Positions 10,485 through 22,600 of a stretch of 64,000 nt of DNA are shown here, piece after piece. The stretch spans positions 215,059,245 to 215,123,244 of the forward strand of contig CM071568.1 of NCBI GenBank assembly GCA_036426205.1, given 5' to 3'. Each line of letters opens with the position of its first letter. Position 1 is the first letter of the stretch. Below the pieces are notes generated by a model. The model ran no database searches and had not been told where the DNA came from. It saw only the letters and a list, made by a program, of their open reading frames with translations. The stretch is from Ascaphus truei. Its lineage: Eukaryota; Chordata; Amphibia; Anura; Ascaphidae. The translations under genes and the position numbers were made by a program.

Positions 10485-11489
10485 CTATAAAAGCCGCAAA
10501 AACTCAAACCTGGGGTTGTGGGTCCACTCTCGGAGTTCGGATGGGTCCCATAGAGACCCTGAGGTCAGATCGTAGACACATGATCGGCCTCCGGGTGAAG
10601 CTTCTCCTCCTGGACTGGGCCTAGACCCTTCCTTCTTGCTGGTCTGGAGTGGATAGGGCCAGAGATCTGGATATCTGATTGACACTTGTTTTCCATTCTT
10701 TTTTACCACCAACCTGAATGAAAAACCCACCGTATCAGATGCCTTTGTCCTTGAGAAGCGAGGTGAAGGGCTTAAGTTCACATATAGAAATTGTAACGCT
10801 TGATAATTCATTAAAGATCTGTAAGGAGTCATTATCGAAAAGGATATCTCACTTTTCTCTGCTGGCAGACATGATCCTCTCTTTAGTTGAGTAGTGATGA
10901 AATTTAACAATGAAATCCCTCCTTCACTTGAGATCTTACGATCTGGGGCCTAGGGCATGGTGGGCTCGGTCAATTTCCAGCTCTTGCTCTTTTAGGCCTG
11001 GGACAATTGAGATGAATAGTTTGTTCAGACACTCGTGGAGGCTCTCAGACAGAAAAGCTTCAGGTATGTTTCTGATTCTTAAATTGTGCCTCCTGCCTGT
11101 TTTCTTTGTCCTCCAGACCATCCTTAAAGAGTTTATTTGTGCCCTTGCCACATTATTTCATCATCCACCATGGATTGCTGCTGGATGGCTTCCTCCATCT
11201 TTGATTCCTGCCCCGCTGTTCTTTGGGACAGGGAGGACATTTCATTTTTTAAATCACTGATTGTGCTCTTTATGTCATCCTAGAAGTCCTGTCGCAGTTT
11301 AACTAGAAGATCCACATATACGCATACTGTATGTACGTAAGCGCACCCTCTCTGTATCTGTGTGTCCTTGCTCCCGTTCTCTGTCGGGGGGCGCACGTGT
11401 CCGGTCAGCATCTCGGGTGTTGTTGTTTGGGTGGTTCCAAAATAGGAGGATACGTCCTGCTTTATGAGTTTTTTAAGTTTACTAGTCAT
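10485..11489 (-). pseudogene. L1 ORF1 (RNA-binding protein), frame-broken
   Basis: ORF1p is the nucleic-acid chaperone that coats L1 RNA. It probably starts at 11489 (MTSKLKKLIKQDVSS...). The RNA-recognition-like middle domain is clear at about 10936-11090: RRHNLRIRNIPEAF, LFISIVPGL, then EIDRAHHALGPR. The C-terminal domain follows in another frame (REKSEISF near 10850, then VVKKNGKQVSIRYPDLWP near 10670). Frameshifts between the three segments show it is not functional. It lies upstream of ORF2 on the same strand, as expected. Confidence 0.65.
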
Positions 11490-12104
11490 TGCTGGGTGTC
11501 CTGGGAGACGATTGGGCCCAAAAGATTTACAATTTGAGTAAGGAAAAAGCCTGCTTGATCTAATTGCTAAGTGAGGGTCTCAGGAGCTCCCTTGCTAGCC
11601 AGCCATTTCCTGTGATGTCACAAGAAGTCTCCCATGTAATATATTTTTATTGGGCCAGTGCTCAAAGGAGGGGCAGGGCGCCCTCATCTATAGCTGGGTG
11701 GGGGGAAGTGGCAGTCTAAGTCTCTGTGTGGGCCTGAATGTCAGACTCAGGTTTCTGGCCTCCTCTTCCTTCTCAGCATGGCAGCAGCAACCCCCCCCTC
11801 TCTTCCAGGCCTACCTCTAGCCCCTCTGGCCATCCTCTGAAAGGTTGAGCCTCCTCACACACCTGGATCACTGAAGGGGTCAGGAAGCAGGGTGGGTGGC
11901 TCCAGCACGGGATCTCCGCTGTCCTTCCTATACAGAGCTGCAGCTGCTGCTTGTGTGCTCATCAGCTCCCGATAACTCTGCTCCCAGCCATAACGGTTAT
12001 CCCCGCTCACCTGCTCCTCCAATGTTCTGCAAAACCACAATACCGATGGTCTCTCTGCTGTGCTGCCACTCCCCGCTTAATAGAAATTTTAATACTAGTG
12101 TACG
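11490..12104. other. Sequence upstream of L1 ORF1, nothing certain
   Basis: This could contain the L1 5' untranslated region. It is moderately GC-rich with CT-rich stretches (CCCCCCCTCTCTTCC near 11790). Short ORFs on both strands match nothing I know. Confidence 0.3.
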
Positions 12105-12215
12105 TGAGCAGGGGGTTCTGTAGAAGAACTGTGTTGATTTCAGGTATGTGGACCCCGTGCTTCCCAAGATACAGGCCCAAATATGGGGTGTGGTAACCAA
12201 CATGCTGCTGGTTAG
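12105..12215 (+). repeat. Half copy of a foldback element
   Basis: Contains GAGCAGGGGGTTCTG, then CCCGTGCTTCCCAAGATACAGGCCC and ATGGGGTG. This matches in order the left arm of the 263-bp palindrome at 44754-45016. Only one arm is present here. It sits between the two oppositely oriented L1 pieces. Confidence 0.5.
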
Positions 12216-12339
12216 AAGCTTACTACGTGAGACCCCTATCTTTCAAAGCGGCTCTGTGGTTCTCAGGGATCGAGGAGACGCAGCAGGGCGATATGACTTG
12301 GGATCGATGAAGTGTACGTGGAATATATGGTCCAAAAAT

Positions 12340-13257
12340 AAGGGGAAATATGAATTATCGTCCTCCCCATCTCAGCTTACCCCTATTTTCAATGAACCAG
12401 AATTGTCTCCGGGATGTTCCCAAAGACAATTCACCCAATTTCAAAATCTCAATATCAAAATAGCAGCGGATCTGGTAGAGAAGGGGAAGATTGTGTATTT
12501 CCAAGAACTTCAAAACAAATGCCAAACAAAGGATCTCCATCTTTTCAAATTTCTCCAAATAGACATTTCCTTACTTCGATTTTTCATAAAGCGAGCTTCC
12601 CAAACCTATAAAAATTTGAAACATACTGCAAATAAGGTACCTACCAGAGAGGCCTGGAATATACGCGAGAATAGAGTCATCAGTAAATACTCCGGATCAT
12701 AACTACATGCTAAAATGGGCTGAAGATCTCAATATTGAGATAGATAGGGACAATTTGGAGGATATCTGGGAATCAACAGCTAAAATTTCAATTTGCACAA
12801 TAATAAAGGAAAATCTATACAAAATCAATGGTATCTAACTCCTAGTAGGCTGAGCCAGATCTTCCCTGGTACACCTGATCTATGCTGGAGAGAGTGTGGT
12901 CTAAGAGGAGATATGGACCACATTAAGTGGACATGCCCACTGATCTAGAATTTCTGGACTATTGTCCAAAATAAAATATTATAAGTTTCAGATTTAAAAA
13001 TCCCTCTAGACCCTTTCACTTTTCTGTTGGCAAAGCCAGTAGAAAACCTGTCGTCACCCATGAAGCTGCTGGTCTCCTTAATTCTAGCAGCTGCAAGATA
13101 TTCCATAGCTGTGGCATGGAAAAAAAACAATGCCCCTTCCAGGAGAACTGTCACTAAAAGAATAAATAAAGTAATGACCATGGAAAAACTTACAGCCCAA
13201 CTAAAACAATCCATCGGACAGTTTTACAAAACTTGGGAACAATGGCTTCAGAGATAG
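12340..13257 (+). pseudogene. L1 ORF2 C-terminal fragment
   Basis: Recognisable blocks: KGKIVYFQELQNK and HLFKFLQI (about 12480-12560), WAEDLNIEID (about 12718), TPSRLSQIFPGTPDLCWREC with GDMDHI.WTCP (about 12838-12940, the cysteine-rich C-terminal motif), and LILAAARYSIAVAWKK (about 13075-13125) leading to the TAG at 13255-13257. Several stops and at least one frameshift interrupt it. These blocks lie downstream of the reverse transcriptase in L1 ORF2p. Confidence 0.75.
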
Positions 13258-13610
13258 AAAAACATAGAACCCAAAAGAAAGTATAACTCTCTACTCTGAA
13301 AATAAAAGTGGTATGCCTATAAAAATAGGACGGTGCTGGGTGGGCTGGGGGGCTGCTGGGCAGAGGGAGGGGGAGACAACCTGCTCCTGTTCTTCTCCCC
13401 CCCCCCCCAACTTTTCCCCTTCTCCAACCTTATCTTCATTCTCTACCAAGCCTGTCCCCTTCCCCACCCCCACCACCTTCCCCATCTCACCCATCCCCTT
13501 CTCCCTGTCTCTCGCTCTTCACTTCTCCCATCCTTTTTTCTTATCTTTCTCTGTCCACTTTAATGTTCTGCGATGAAAATAAAGAGAAAGCGCAAAAAGG
13601 AAAAAACACA
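12340..13610 (+). mobile_element. L1-like LINE 3' end, forward orientation
   Basis: Holds the C-terminal quarter of ORF2, a stop codon, then a 3' region with a long pyrimidine tract (13395-13560) and a purine-rich tail with AATAAAGAGAAAGCG. It is 5'-truncated within ORF2 and opposite in orientation to the 5' half at 6711-11489. Confidence 0.7.
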
Positions 13611-14008
13611 ATTAATAAAGATAATAACCTTTATAGTAACCTTAAAAATTACATGCTACAAAACATTACATAAAATAAGGGTTCACATGAACCCAAACTC
13701 TCACTGTGGCAGAGTACTACCCTGAATCAAAGCCCATAGGTCTAATGGTGTTAAAAAGTCCTGGGATATGGTCAGATGTTACCACAGCTTATATTGAGTA
13801 TAAACAGGGACCGCACTTCATGCAAGGTAAGGGAAGGAACCACCGCAGTCTCTGGAGCTCCCGTCATCACGGCCGCTCTCCACTGCGTGATGTCGTCACC
13901 TCTGCGCGTTTCGCGTCATATGACGCTTCTTCAGGAGTATGACTATCCACTCCCATAGCTGCTCTTAAATATCTTTAGTAATTGTGTTTTTTCCTTTTTG
14001 CGCTTTCT
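13585..14008. mobile_element. Short element bounded by ~40-bp inverted repeats
   Basis: AAGCGCAAAAAGGAAAAAAC with ACAATTAATAAAGAT (13590-13630) is inverted at about 13968-14005 (ATCTTTAGTAATTGTG and TTTTTTCCTTTTTGCGCTTT). The interior is about 340 bp, non-coding, and contains a hammerhead-like motif near the right arm. It directly abuts the L1 3' end. Confidence 0.5.
13902..13935 (-). ncRNA. Hammerhead-ribozyme-like motif
   Basis: On the minus strand: CTGAAGA, an extra A, helix GCGTC-ATAT-GACGC, then GAAAC GCGC. This matches the hammerhead core order (CUGANGA, helix II, GAAA). The extra A before helix II and C in place of the U next to the expected cleavage site make activity doubtful. Flanks can form a short bulged stem I (GTCA/TGAC and CTC/GAG). 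Confidence 0.4.
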
Positions 14009-14251
14009 TTTTGTTTTCATGTTTCATATTCACTCCGCTGATCACGGGAGAGTGAGAGCTGCTGAGGGAGACCACCTATTGTGAATCCAGGGGATCTTTT
14101 GAGACTGCGCGCATCTTTACCACTGTAACGTTCTCTCAGGGATTGTAGAATTGGTACCATCTACTGCCAAACAATGGGACAAACAGGTATAAAGCCTGTT
14201 AGAATTCTCGAAATCATAAACTCCAATTATAGCGATGCACTCGCCACACTA

Positions 14252-14290
14252 CTGACAAAGCTGACGGTATCACGTTGTGAAACCGGTTGA
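14252..14290 (+). ncRNA. Degenerate hammerhead-like motif
   Basis: CTGACAAAGC ... GTTGTGAAACCGGTTGAG resembles the other hammerhead-like sites in this window, especially the one at 62359-62392, but the first box is CTGACAA and helix II is weak. It is inverted relative to the site at 13902-13935. Confidence 0.25.
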
Positions 14291-14299
14291 GTGGGAGTC

Positions 14300-17200
14300 C
14301 ATTCACCATACGGAGCATTCTTGGAGAGGAGCCGCAGGCCGCGAGGTTGCTACCTAAAAACCAGATCTGACGTCAGACGCCCAGACCCAGGAGATGCGAT
14401 GGAGTAAAGGCTGGAGACAGAGATCTTATGATGGCTGCAGGACGGTGAGCTGGTGTGCCAAGTTGTCTCTTCAATACACTATTGCAGTGTGATATGCCCG
14501 TTTTTTATTGATATATTGTAAGTGCGATTTTTACACTTAGAATAAAACCTTTAAAACCTGGTTGATCTGTGCTTTGTAGCTTTTTCCTCTCACTATATTG
14601 GGGCTACCTCTTCTTGAGTACTGGAGCTGCTTCTCAATCCGTGCTGAGCTGACACTCACCTTGGATAGACTGCCTAAAGCCTTGATTACACATTGCTGTT
14701 GATATTCTTACAGTTTGTAAGTAGACCTTTCGCAAGAGCCAAGATTGGAGTTGACATTTGTTTTACTTTGTATTTCTCCTGCACTTAGATTTTCGGTGCT
14801 TTTGTGGTTTTTTTCCTCTATGCTCCCCCTGGAATCTGTGAATCTGCTGTTCCTAATGAACCATTTTCACAGCTCTGTAACTATCTCTATAACCCTGAAA
14901 AAACCCCACAATAAAACAGATTGAAACAAAAAAAGTATATTGATCTAATACTTAAAGATGGACAAACTTTCAATTTACAAACACACAGTCCATGTAAGCT
15001 CAGAACCCAAATCCACCACATCATATATATTTGTGTCAAAAAGGAGTGCCACTGGCATTGTAACTTCATGTATAGAACAAAAGACAAAAAAGCTTAGTGC
15101 TACATCCAACTTCACAAATTTTAACGTTAAATACTCTTCTGTTTATCTTCTTATAAGCACGGGTCCTTTAGTTCAATTCATTGGCCAAAGTATTTTAAGC
15201 CTACAATCACATCACAGTATGGCCTGACATGGCGTTACCTGCTAAAGCTCTCATAACCTCTCTAATGGGGGGAAAGCTACCTTAATAGAGTGGAACTTTA
15301 TAGGTGCTTAGCAAGAACAACAATTAATAAGGTGGAATGTGTGAGCTTGAATACTTTCAATCTAGTAGTATCTTCAATTGCATCTAAATATCCCCTCAAA
15401 CCCCCCTCCAAATAAATTAGGGAGAGATACCTGTCATGAGAAAGGAGTACTCCTGAGGTGCCCTATGAGATATGCAAAGTATTTTTAAATTAGTCCAAAC
15501 CAACACTTCCTAAAAAGATTTCCATACCAACTATATAGAGTTGATAAGCCTAAGGAACCTAGTGACTGAAATTGTGTACTAGTGTCAAACCCAACAGGAC
15601 TAGAACTCACAACCACTGGCTTTTCTATGCAACAAACCTATGATGGACATCTGCGGCTTCACAAACATTTATTCATAGAAGTAATATATATCATAGATCT
15701 TACTTAACCCAGACATTATAAATGGAATTAATTTTAAGACAAGAAAAAGATTGGGAATACACTTTAAAAACAGGAATGATACATTTGATATCCTGGATAA
15801 CTAATTTAAAGTGCCTTGAAAATATATATTTCATAAATATTATTTGGAACTGTCAAAAGAGCAAAACAATACAATCAGATGTCACACAAGTCTTACCCAT
15901 TCACATAAAACATTTTAAAAAAAGGCAAAAACTGCTGTGGTGAAGGATTATATTATTTCTATGATGTACCACTATTATGCATTAAATCATATTAGTTTAG
16001 TTCATGTGCATAGCTATCATTTAATAGTTTTTAGTAAATTACTGGATTACTCAGCAGATGGAGAACATAAAGTGATTGGTGGTCACAGTAAACCACCACA
16101 TCAATTGTAAAATTCTAATTCCCATAATTAAAACAAATGAATCTGCAAATGCTGTATGGTAAGACTATTGAGAAAAGTCATTTAATTTGAGTATAATTAT
16201 TTTATTATTCAACACCTGTCTGTATGCCATCAGACTTTGATGTTAAATGTCCATTTAAATTTCCCTTTAATTATCTTGGCTTTGAAAACGGACATACTTC
16301 ATATATTTTCCATTTTTCAGTGGTGTGGTGTAACCTTCCACAGCATGCCAGCCTTTTTCTCAGCATCAGGGCAATAAGGGTTTGTGGTTTGAAAAGCATC
16401 CAGCTCGCAATCTAGATTTATCCTGCACATACTGTAGTCGCAATGGCATTCAAATGCTTATCTGTAAATAGCATCTGTTTGTAAGGATCTCTCCAGGGGA
16501 AGATGTTAATAGAATGCCCTGTAAGATAATTTACCCTTTCTGAAGAAAAGGGGGGAAAAGATTCAAAGAATAAAGTAAAAGATAAAGTGTTGGCAAGAGC
16601 AGCTGTGATTTTGAACCTCAGTCATTATGATACAGTGTCTCCTCTTAAAACGATAACTTAACTATTGAGCAAATAAATGCCTGACCTATAGCAGTGATTA
16701 ATTTCATTCAACTTTTTCTAGTTAATCATAAGACTTGGAGGTGCCCCGCACCTTGCTACAGGGATTGAAACTGCAAAAATTACTCAGAATAAAATGAAAG
16801 CACACCACCAAAAAACACCTTCCCTTCTCTGAAAAATGGTTGTTTCATAATTCAGTGTCTGATGCAGAGCTTTGCAAACTTAGTGCCAGATTCATCAACC
16901 TTTGGTGAAATTGTGTTATTAGCTTGTTATGTAAAAAAATGTAGGGATATATCAACAGTTGTACCATCGTAAAAAACATGCGATGTGTCATTTAAAATGT
17001 GCTTTATTTTCCCATAAATATGTTGCTGCTTTTAAAATGGTGGCAAATTTGCAGACTGCTCCTAAAATGGCGGAAACGTATAGCAAAACAATCGTATGTA
17101 GCAGAGTATTTAAACCAGTAATTTGTTGACACACGTTACCAGTGCTGTTGGGAGATACTAGTACAGAGAACACATTGACTACAGGGAGTTAGATGCTTGT

Positions 17201-17345
17201 TTGGTTACCGGTGCTAGTAGTTACAGTGGTGTCCTGTGCTTTTTGTTGTCTGTCTGTGTTGGTGCATGTCTGTGTGATTTTTGCTATACTTTGAACTTGC
17301 GTTTTGTCTGTGTTTTCATATTTGCTGTGTGACTGTTAAGCAGTG
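14300..17345. other. About 3 kb without recognisable features
   Basis: AT-rich, apparently low-copy sequence. Only short non-homologous ORFs occur. A phrase near 14810-14840 (CTCTATGCTCCCCCTGGAAT) recurs in similar form near 29230-29260, in each case a few hundred bases from a hammerhead-like motif. Otherwise nothing. Confidence 0.4.
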
Positions 17346-17700
17346 TTTAACAATAAATAATAAATATAACTTTATTTATATAGTGCTTTAAACTCAATGG
17401 GACTCAAAACACATCACAGTTGCAAAAAGAGAAAAAGAAGAACATTTAAGGTTAAGAGACCAAACACAAGCAAAGATGCAATAAAGTATGGGACGGTACT
17501 GTAGCTATTAAAATCTGGGCAGGTTTTGGTTAATTAATTAAATGCTTTTGTAAACAGGTAGGTATTGAGCCTGTTTTAATAGATTTCTAGAGAGAGGGCA
17601 TCTCGAACTGTACGAGGCACACTGTTCCAAGGAGTGGGAGCAGCGTGATTAAAAGCTCGGGCTCCAAAGGAAGTCAAGAATATAATAGGTGTGTGTGCCT
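17345..17700 (-). mobile_element. L2-type LINE, 3' end
   Basis: Minus strand: a protein tail reading ARAFNHAAPTPWNSVPRTV then RDALSLEIY and a stop near 17576. This is the usual C-terminus of L2/Rex-type reverse transcriptases. It is followed by a 3' untranslated region ending AGCACTATATAAATAAAG, the L2-style tail (about 17355-17385). The element is severely 5'-truncated and runs into the GT-rich minisatellite. Confidence 0.65.
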
Positions 17701-18115
17701 GCATGTGCGTGTGCCTGTGTTTTGCTTGTGCCTGAGTATGCTTGTGGCTGTGTATGCGTAGGCCGTGTGTGTCTGTGTGTAGGCGGTGTGTGTTCCGGCA
17801 TGTGTGTGTGCCTGGGGGTAGGTGGTGTGTGTGCCTGCATGTGTGTGTGTGTTCCTGTGTGTGTGTGTGTGTGTGTGTGCATGTGTGCCCGTTTACCTGC
17901 GTGTGTGCCTGTATGTGTCCCTCCGTGTGGCTGCATGCGTGCCTGCGTGGGTGCACATGTGCCTGTGTGTGCACGTGTGTCTGCCTGTGTGTAGGTGTTG
18001 TGTGTGCCAACATGTGTCTGTGTGCGTGCCTGTGTGTGTGTGCCTGCGTGTGTGTGTGCGCCTGCGTGTGTGCCTGTTTGTAGGCTGGTGTGTGTGTGTA
18101 TGTGTGAGTGTAGGC
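17690..18115. repeat. GT-rich minisatellite
   Basis: Irregular repeats of GTGTGTGCCTG and related words, with pure (GT)n cores at 17858-17880. Long Cys/Val or His/Thr ORFs in all frames come only from this composition. Confidence 0.9.
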
Positions 18116-19143
18116 CAGGAAGGTCTTTTAAAAGAATATATAGGCCCACAGTAATTGGAGCTCTGATCTCCCAATCCCAAAACTCCTGGGGGACCACAAT
18201 AGGGGATACCTTGTGTATTATTTTAGTCACATGGAGGATAATCTCTTCTCACAACCTATGATGTTAATAGTATTCCCATTTGAGGGCAGGGCTAACGTTG
18301 CCCAACAGTTTCTAACAGTCTTGTTCAGAACACTTGACTTCTGTCCCAAACTGGCTTGGATGCAATTTGTTTACTGGCTACTATGTTATATTCAACATAT
18401 TTTGGTAATCCACGCTTTGCTAACCTCACAAATCAGTCTGTTTATCATTAAAACTACTATATGCTCTCAAAGTATGGAATTACCCACCACAAGCTATTGG
18501 TTCTCATTCGGTTGATGTTAATGCTCTCTTTTGTGTAGCGGTGCTTCCCCCACCCTATGGGAGATCTCCCTACTATATGGTGTGGTGTGGTGCATATCTG
18601 CTGGCTTGCAGGGGATCTGAGTCTCCTGCGGTGTTGTGGAGGATAACAGGACAGGCTTCTGGTTAGTAATTGATTCTTTCTCACGGTGACAGCACCTCCA
18701 TCTCTTACAGGCTCTAGGGATGTGGAGACAATCCCTGCAGGAGAACTTACTTCCCCTCCCCCTGATAGATTGTAGTCTCAGGCAGGAAGACATCTTTGAA
18801 CAGGATCACTTTATTTAGTACACTGGCAGATGGAACAGCATACACAGCATACTTCACTTTGTGGGGCTTCACACTTAGGACGTACCCTGTACCTACACTC
18901 TAGGCCAAGGGGCCCTGAAGTAGTCCTTGCTCTTCCCTTACTCCCTGGTGGAGTAAGGGGTATAGGCTCCAATCCACTCCCCTATGGGAGGGAGTACAAC
19001 TTGGCAGAGCCCTGCACAATTGATTGGGTAGACCAAACTCTCTCAAGGAGGTAGAGGCACTGACTCAATTTAGCAGTTCAGCCCCTTAAGTACAAGGGAA
19101 CTAGGTACCAGGTCTGAATCCAGTGATTGGACACACACAGACC
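18116..19143. other. Unassigned; possible reversed LTR remnant at 18530-19130
   Basis: No gene. On the minus strand ACTAAATAAAGTGATCC (about 18810-18825) looks like a retroelement polyadenylation region, and the surrounding 600 bp has the moderate GC content of a Gypsy-type LTR or leader. I found no second LTR or boundaries, so this is only a suspicion. Confidence 0.25.
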
Positions 19144-19145
19144 TA

Positions 19146-19163
19146 GGGCCTCATGCAGTAAGC
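19146..19163 (+). repeat. Harbinger-like terminal repeat, left end of the Myb/SANT element
   Basis: GGGCCTCATGCAGTAAGC preceded by CCTA. Its inverse (GCTTACTGCATAGAGCCC, 16 of 18 matching) occurs at 45261-45278 followed by TTAG. A subterminal ATGCAGTAAG recurs near 19230. The GGGCC start and 3-bp TWA-like flank fit PIF/Harbinger transposons. The matching right end of this copy is not found before the satellite at 24.3 kb. Confidence 0.45.
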
Positions 19164-19636
19164 GTCGATTAAGTGAAATCGGCAAGCTTACCGATTAGTC
19201 ATGTTAATGGCGATTTTTCCTCTCCGTATGCAGTAAGTGCCGAATACATTCAAAATCAACCCGAAAACAAATCCGCCCACTCTCACAATGATTAGCCGAT
19301 CACACACAGGTGTATCGGCGTGCGTGGCGGGGTGCTGATAGGTTGCCCAATCACAAATCTTGCTGAATCAGGCGAAACAAGCATGTATTGGATTGCGCGC
19401 CAAATTTAAAGGCAACGTGTACTGCTAATCATTCTCTGTGTTGTTGGGAGTGAGAGAGAGAGAGACGCACAGAGCTGGCTGATTGAACATTTGCATATTG
19501 ACGGAGAGACTTGTTGTGTATTGGGTGAGCTTTGTCCATTGTTGTTTTGTTTACATCTTTGTCTTGTTTTATATGTGGAAGTGTTTCGTGTGATTGGCTG
19601 TACATTTCTTGTCTGTTTTTTGTGAGTGCTGGAAGT

Positions 19637-22600
19637 ATGCCCGCAAAGCGTGGGAAGAGTGATGCTGGTGGGAGTGGGAGTGCTACTCGTGCGAGTACGC
19701 GTCGGAGTGAACGTACTGTTCAGGGGAGTGATGTTGCTGGTGCACCGAGTGGTGTTGCTGGGAGTGGGAGTGCTGTTGCTGGGAGTGGGAGTGTTGTTGC
19801 TGGGAGTGGGAGTGCTGTTGCTGGGAGTGGGAGTGCTGTTGCTGTGAGTGGGAGTGCTGTTGCTGGGAGTGGGAGTGTTGTTGCTGGGAGTGGGAGTGCT
19901 GTTGCTGGGAGTGGGAGTGCTGGTGCTAGGAGTGGGAGTGCTGGTGCTAGGAGAGGGAGTGCTGGTGCTAGGAGTGGGAGTGCTGGTGCTGTGAGTGCTG
20001 CTGGTGGCGCAGTTGCTGATGGGGTGGATGGTGGTGGCGTGCTTGCAGGTGGGCAGCTTTTGGAGTCTCTTCCATTGGAAGAAGGAGAGTCCAGTCAGCA
20101 CCAGCCAAGCTCTGACCCTAAACCTGCTCGGAAGAAACGTGTGGAGAAGCCACGTAATCCTCGCTTCAATGACCAGGAAAATACAGCTCTTGTCACTGGC
20201 ATTCTGGAGCACTATGACAGTATATATGGACATTTACTAGGTAAGTGTACCTTTACATTTATTATTCAAATACATGTGATCCTAGGTCATCTGAGTTTTG
20301 TTCATATGCAAATATGGGTTCAGAATATCTTTCTATGTTAATTAGTCTGGAAACAGAGCTTTTTATCATGCCTTACAAGGACAACTAAACACAGGCGGTC
20401 AATTTGCCATAACTGCATACAATATGAATGCAACCTTGCTTACATGTATAGGTTTAGTAGTGAATGCTCATGTGCTTCACATATTACACCTAAAACAGCA
20501 TGTTTGCTATCTCTTGGAACAGCTAGCAGTGTAGGAAACTGGTGCTTCTATTATTATTAATTTACCTCATATATTTTATATGTTTTTCAAGGGCGGACAA
20601 GTTCAGCAAGCAGAAAAGAAATGTGGGACACAATAGTCATTGGTGTCAATGCGTGTGGGAATCATGTGAGGGACAAGCGGAATTGTCACAAGAGATTTGA
20701 TGATATTAGGTCCAAATTGAAAAAGAAAATACAACACCAACGCGTGCATGCTACTGGCACTGGAGGTGGGCCGACACCACAACGTCTCATATTAAGTCCA
20801 TTGGAGGAGCTGCTTCGGGCAAAATTACTTCCCGTCGTCGTGGAAGGCTTACCTGGTGACCGTGATATAGGAATTTATCCCTCACAATTTCCACCAGGTG
20901 AGAAATATTAATGTGTCGTTGCTTACAGTTATTTTGCATATTTACACTGCTTTTTATACTGTCTTCACAATATAAGCATACCTGCATCTATATATGTATA
21001 TGTCTGATTCTGTATATATATATATCTCAAAATAGACATATATGTTGTAGTCCTACTAAAAGCAGTAACTAATATAGCACGTGCCATTGTGTGCTCATTT
21101 ACATGTGAATTCCCAAAATGCATTGCTGCAGTGGAAGCAATTGATGGTGGGCGAAGATGGGGAACAACAGGGTAGTACACATGTGTAACACATGTTAATG
21201 AGAAATTATTACTAGCTACAGGTATAGAACATAAATATGTATAATATTATTGTGTATTTTATTTATTTTACTCCGACAAACATGACATTACTGCCTATTT
21301 TAAGCATGCATCAAATATATTGCATGCAACGGCCTACAAACATCACTTGCACTAACACATCTATAGTTGTTTATGAAAAGGTCCATTTTTGCTTTAAGTC
21401 ATATACAGACAGCATAATGAGGCACACGTATCATATGTTATGTCATTGTTTTCATAACTTAAAAACTGCACACGACTATTTAGCTCATCTACCATTGTGT
21501 TAAAGCAGCTGCAATTAATATCTCATCACAGCATACACTTCAACAGAGGGGGTGGGGTTCAGCACACACACTAATTACAGCCTCATTTTAGGGTCAACTT
21601 AGTTCACACCATTTTCACCTGTTTCAAGTAATTGAAAGGTGTGGCTGATTAGGCTTTTTGGGGAAGGGAATACCGTTCTTACAACCTGACTAGCACAACT
21701 GAAGTTAATCACACTCATTTGAAAGCTTCACTTTAGCTACTAAATGCCCCAACAACTCATTACTTATCAAAGCGTACGTCACACATTAGTTCACTCATAT
21801 CTATAGTTGAACTACTATCAACGACACATTATCACACACTGCATGTCTTGTCTTGTTGAGTGACAGCCACATTCAGGTGTGCCACATCTTATATTAATGT
21901 ACCACACATATCCTCTACCAAAAACAACACTTTTTGCAATATGACCACCTTCATGATAACCATTGTGAATGGTCATCTCATGATAGTTATGTACATTATG
22001 ATACTGATATCACTACACAACATATGATTTTTATGTACAAATTTTATCTATTTATCCTCACGCATTACTGCAGAAACATAGTATGTTTGATGTTAGGGAA
22101 CTCAAAAGTTCTAAGTACGCAGGCATGTACATTGTTATTACAACTATTTATGTTCACTTTCACACACACATTTTGGGTTAAGGAAATGATGCTGTTAGGT
22201 ACTCATAAATACAGAACATACAATAACTGTTTGTTCAATATTTATACATGTAAATGTAAAACTTATGTTATTGTTATATATAGTTGCCCCTGAAGGACAT
22301 GTGTCACCTGAGACTGAACAAGTGTCTTCACCTGGGTCAGCCAGCTCAACACACCTAGAAGGTGAGTGTATCAGTTGGTGGCCATATAATATGTGCTCTT
22401 CTATATGTTATGTTGTCATGTTCATTATTTGTTTTGCACATCTTCTTTAAATAGGATTACTTAGTGTTAGTGAAAATGAAGTGTAAGGCAACATGTATTG
22501 TGTTAGTGATGTTAACTATCATGTAGGAGTTGTGAGTTTACAGCAAGTTTTCATTCACTCATATTTCATACTGAGTCCAAACATTATTCTTAAGTCAAGG

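Larger units (their letters stand above)
6711..11489 (-). mobile_element. L1-like LINE, 5' half (ORF1 plus N-terminal ORF2), reversed
   Basis: Right to left on the minus strand: ORF1 (11489 to about 10490), a long G-rich inter-ORF region, then ORF2 from an ATG at 8529 through endonuclease into the first reverse-transcriptase motifs, ending abruptly at about 6711. The rest of reverse transcriptase, the C-terminus and the 3' tail are absent. Frames carry several shifts and stops, so this is a fossil. The protein signatures match vertebrate L1 more than L2, CR1 or RTE. Confidence 0.75.

Noticed and set aside
17576..18261. Overlapping 75-193 codon ORFs in all frames
   Set aside because: Pure GT/GTGCCT repeat composition; only the last few codons of the minus-strand ORF carry a real L2 signature.
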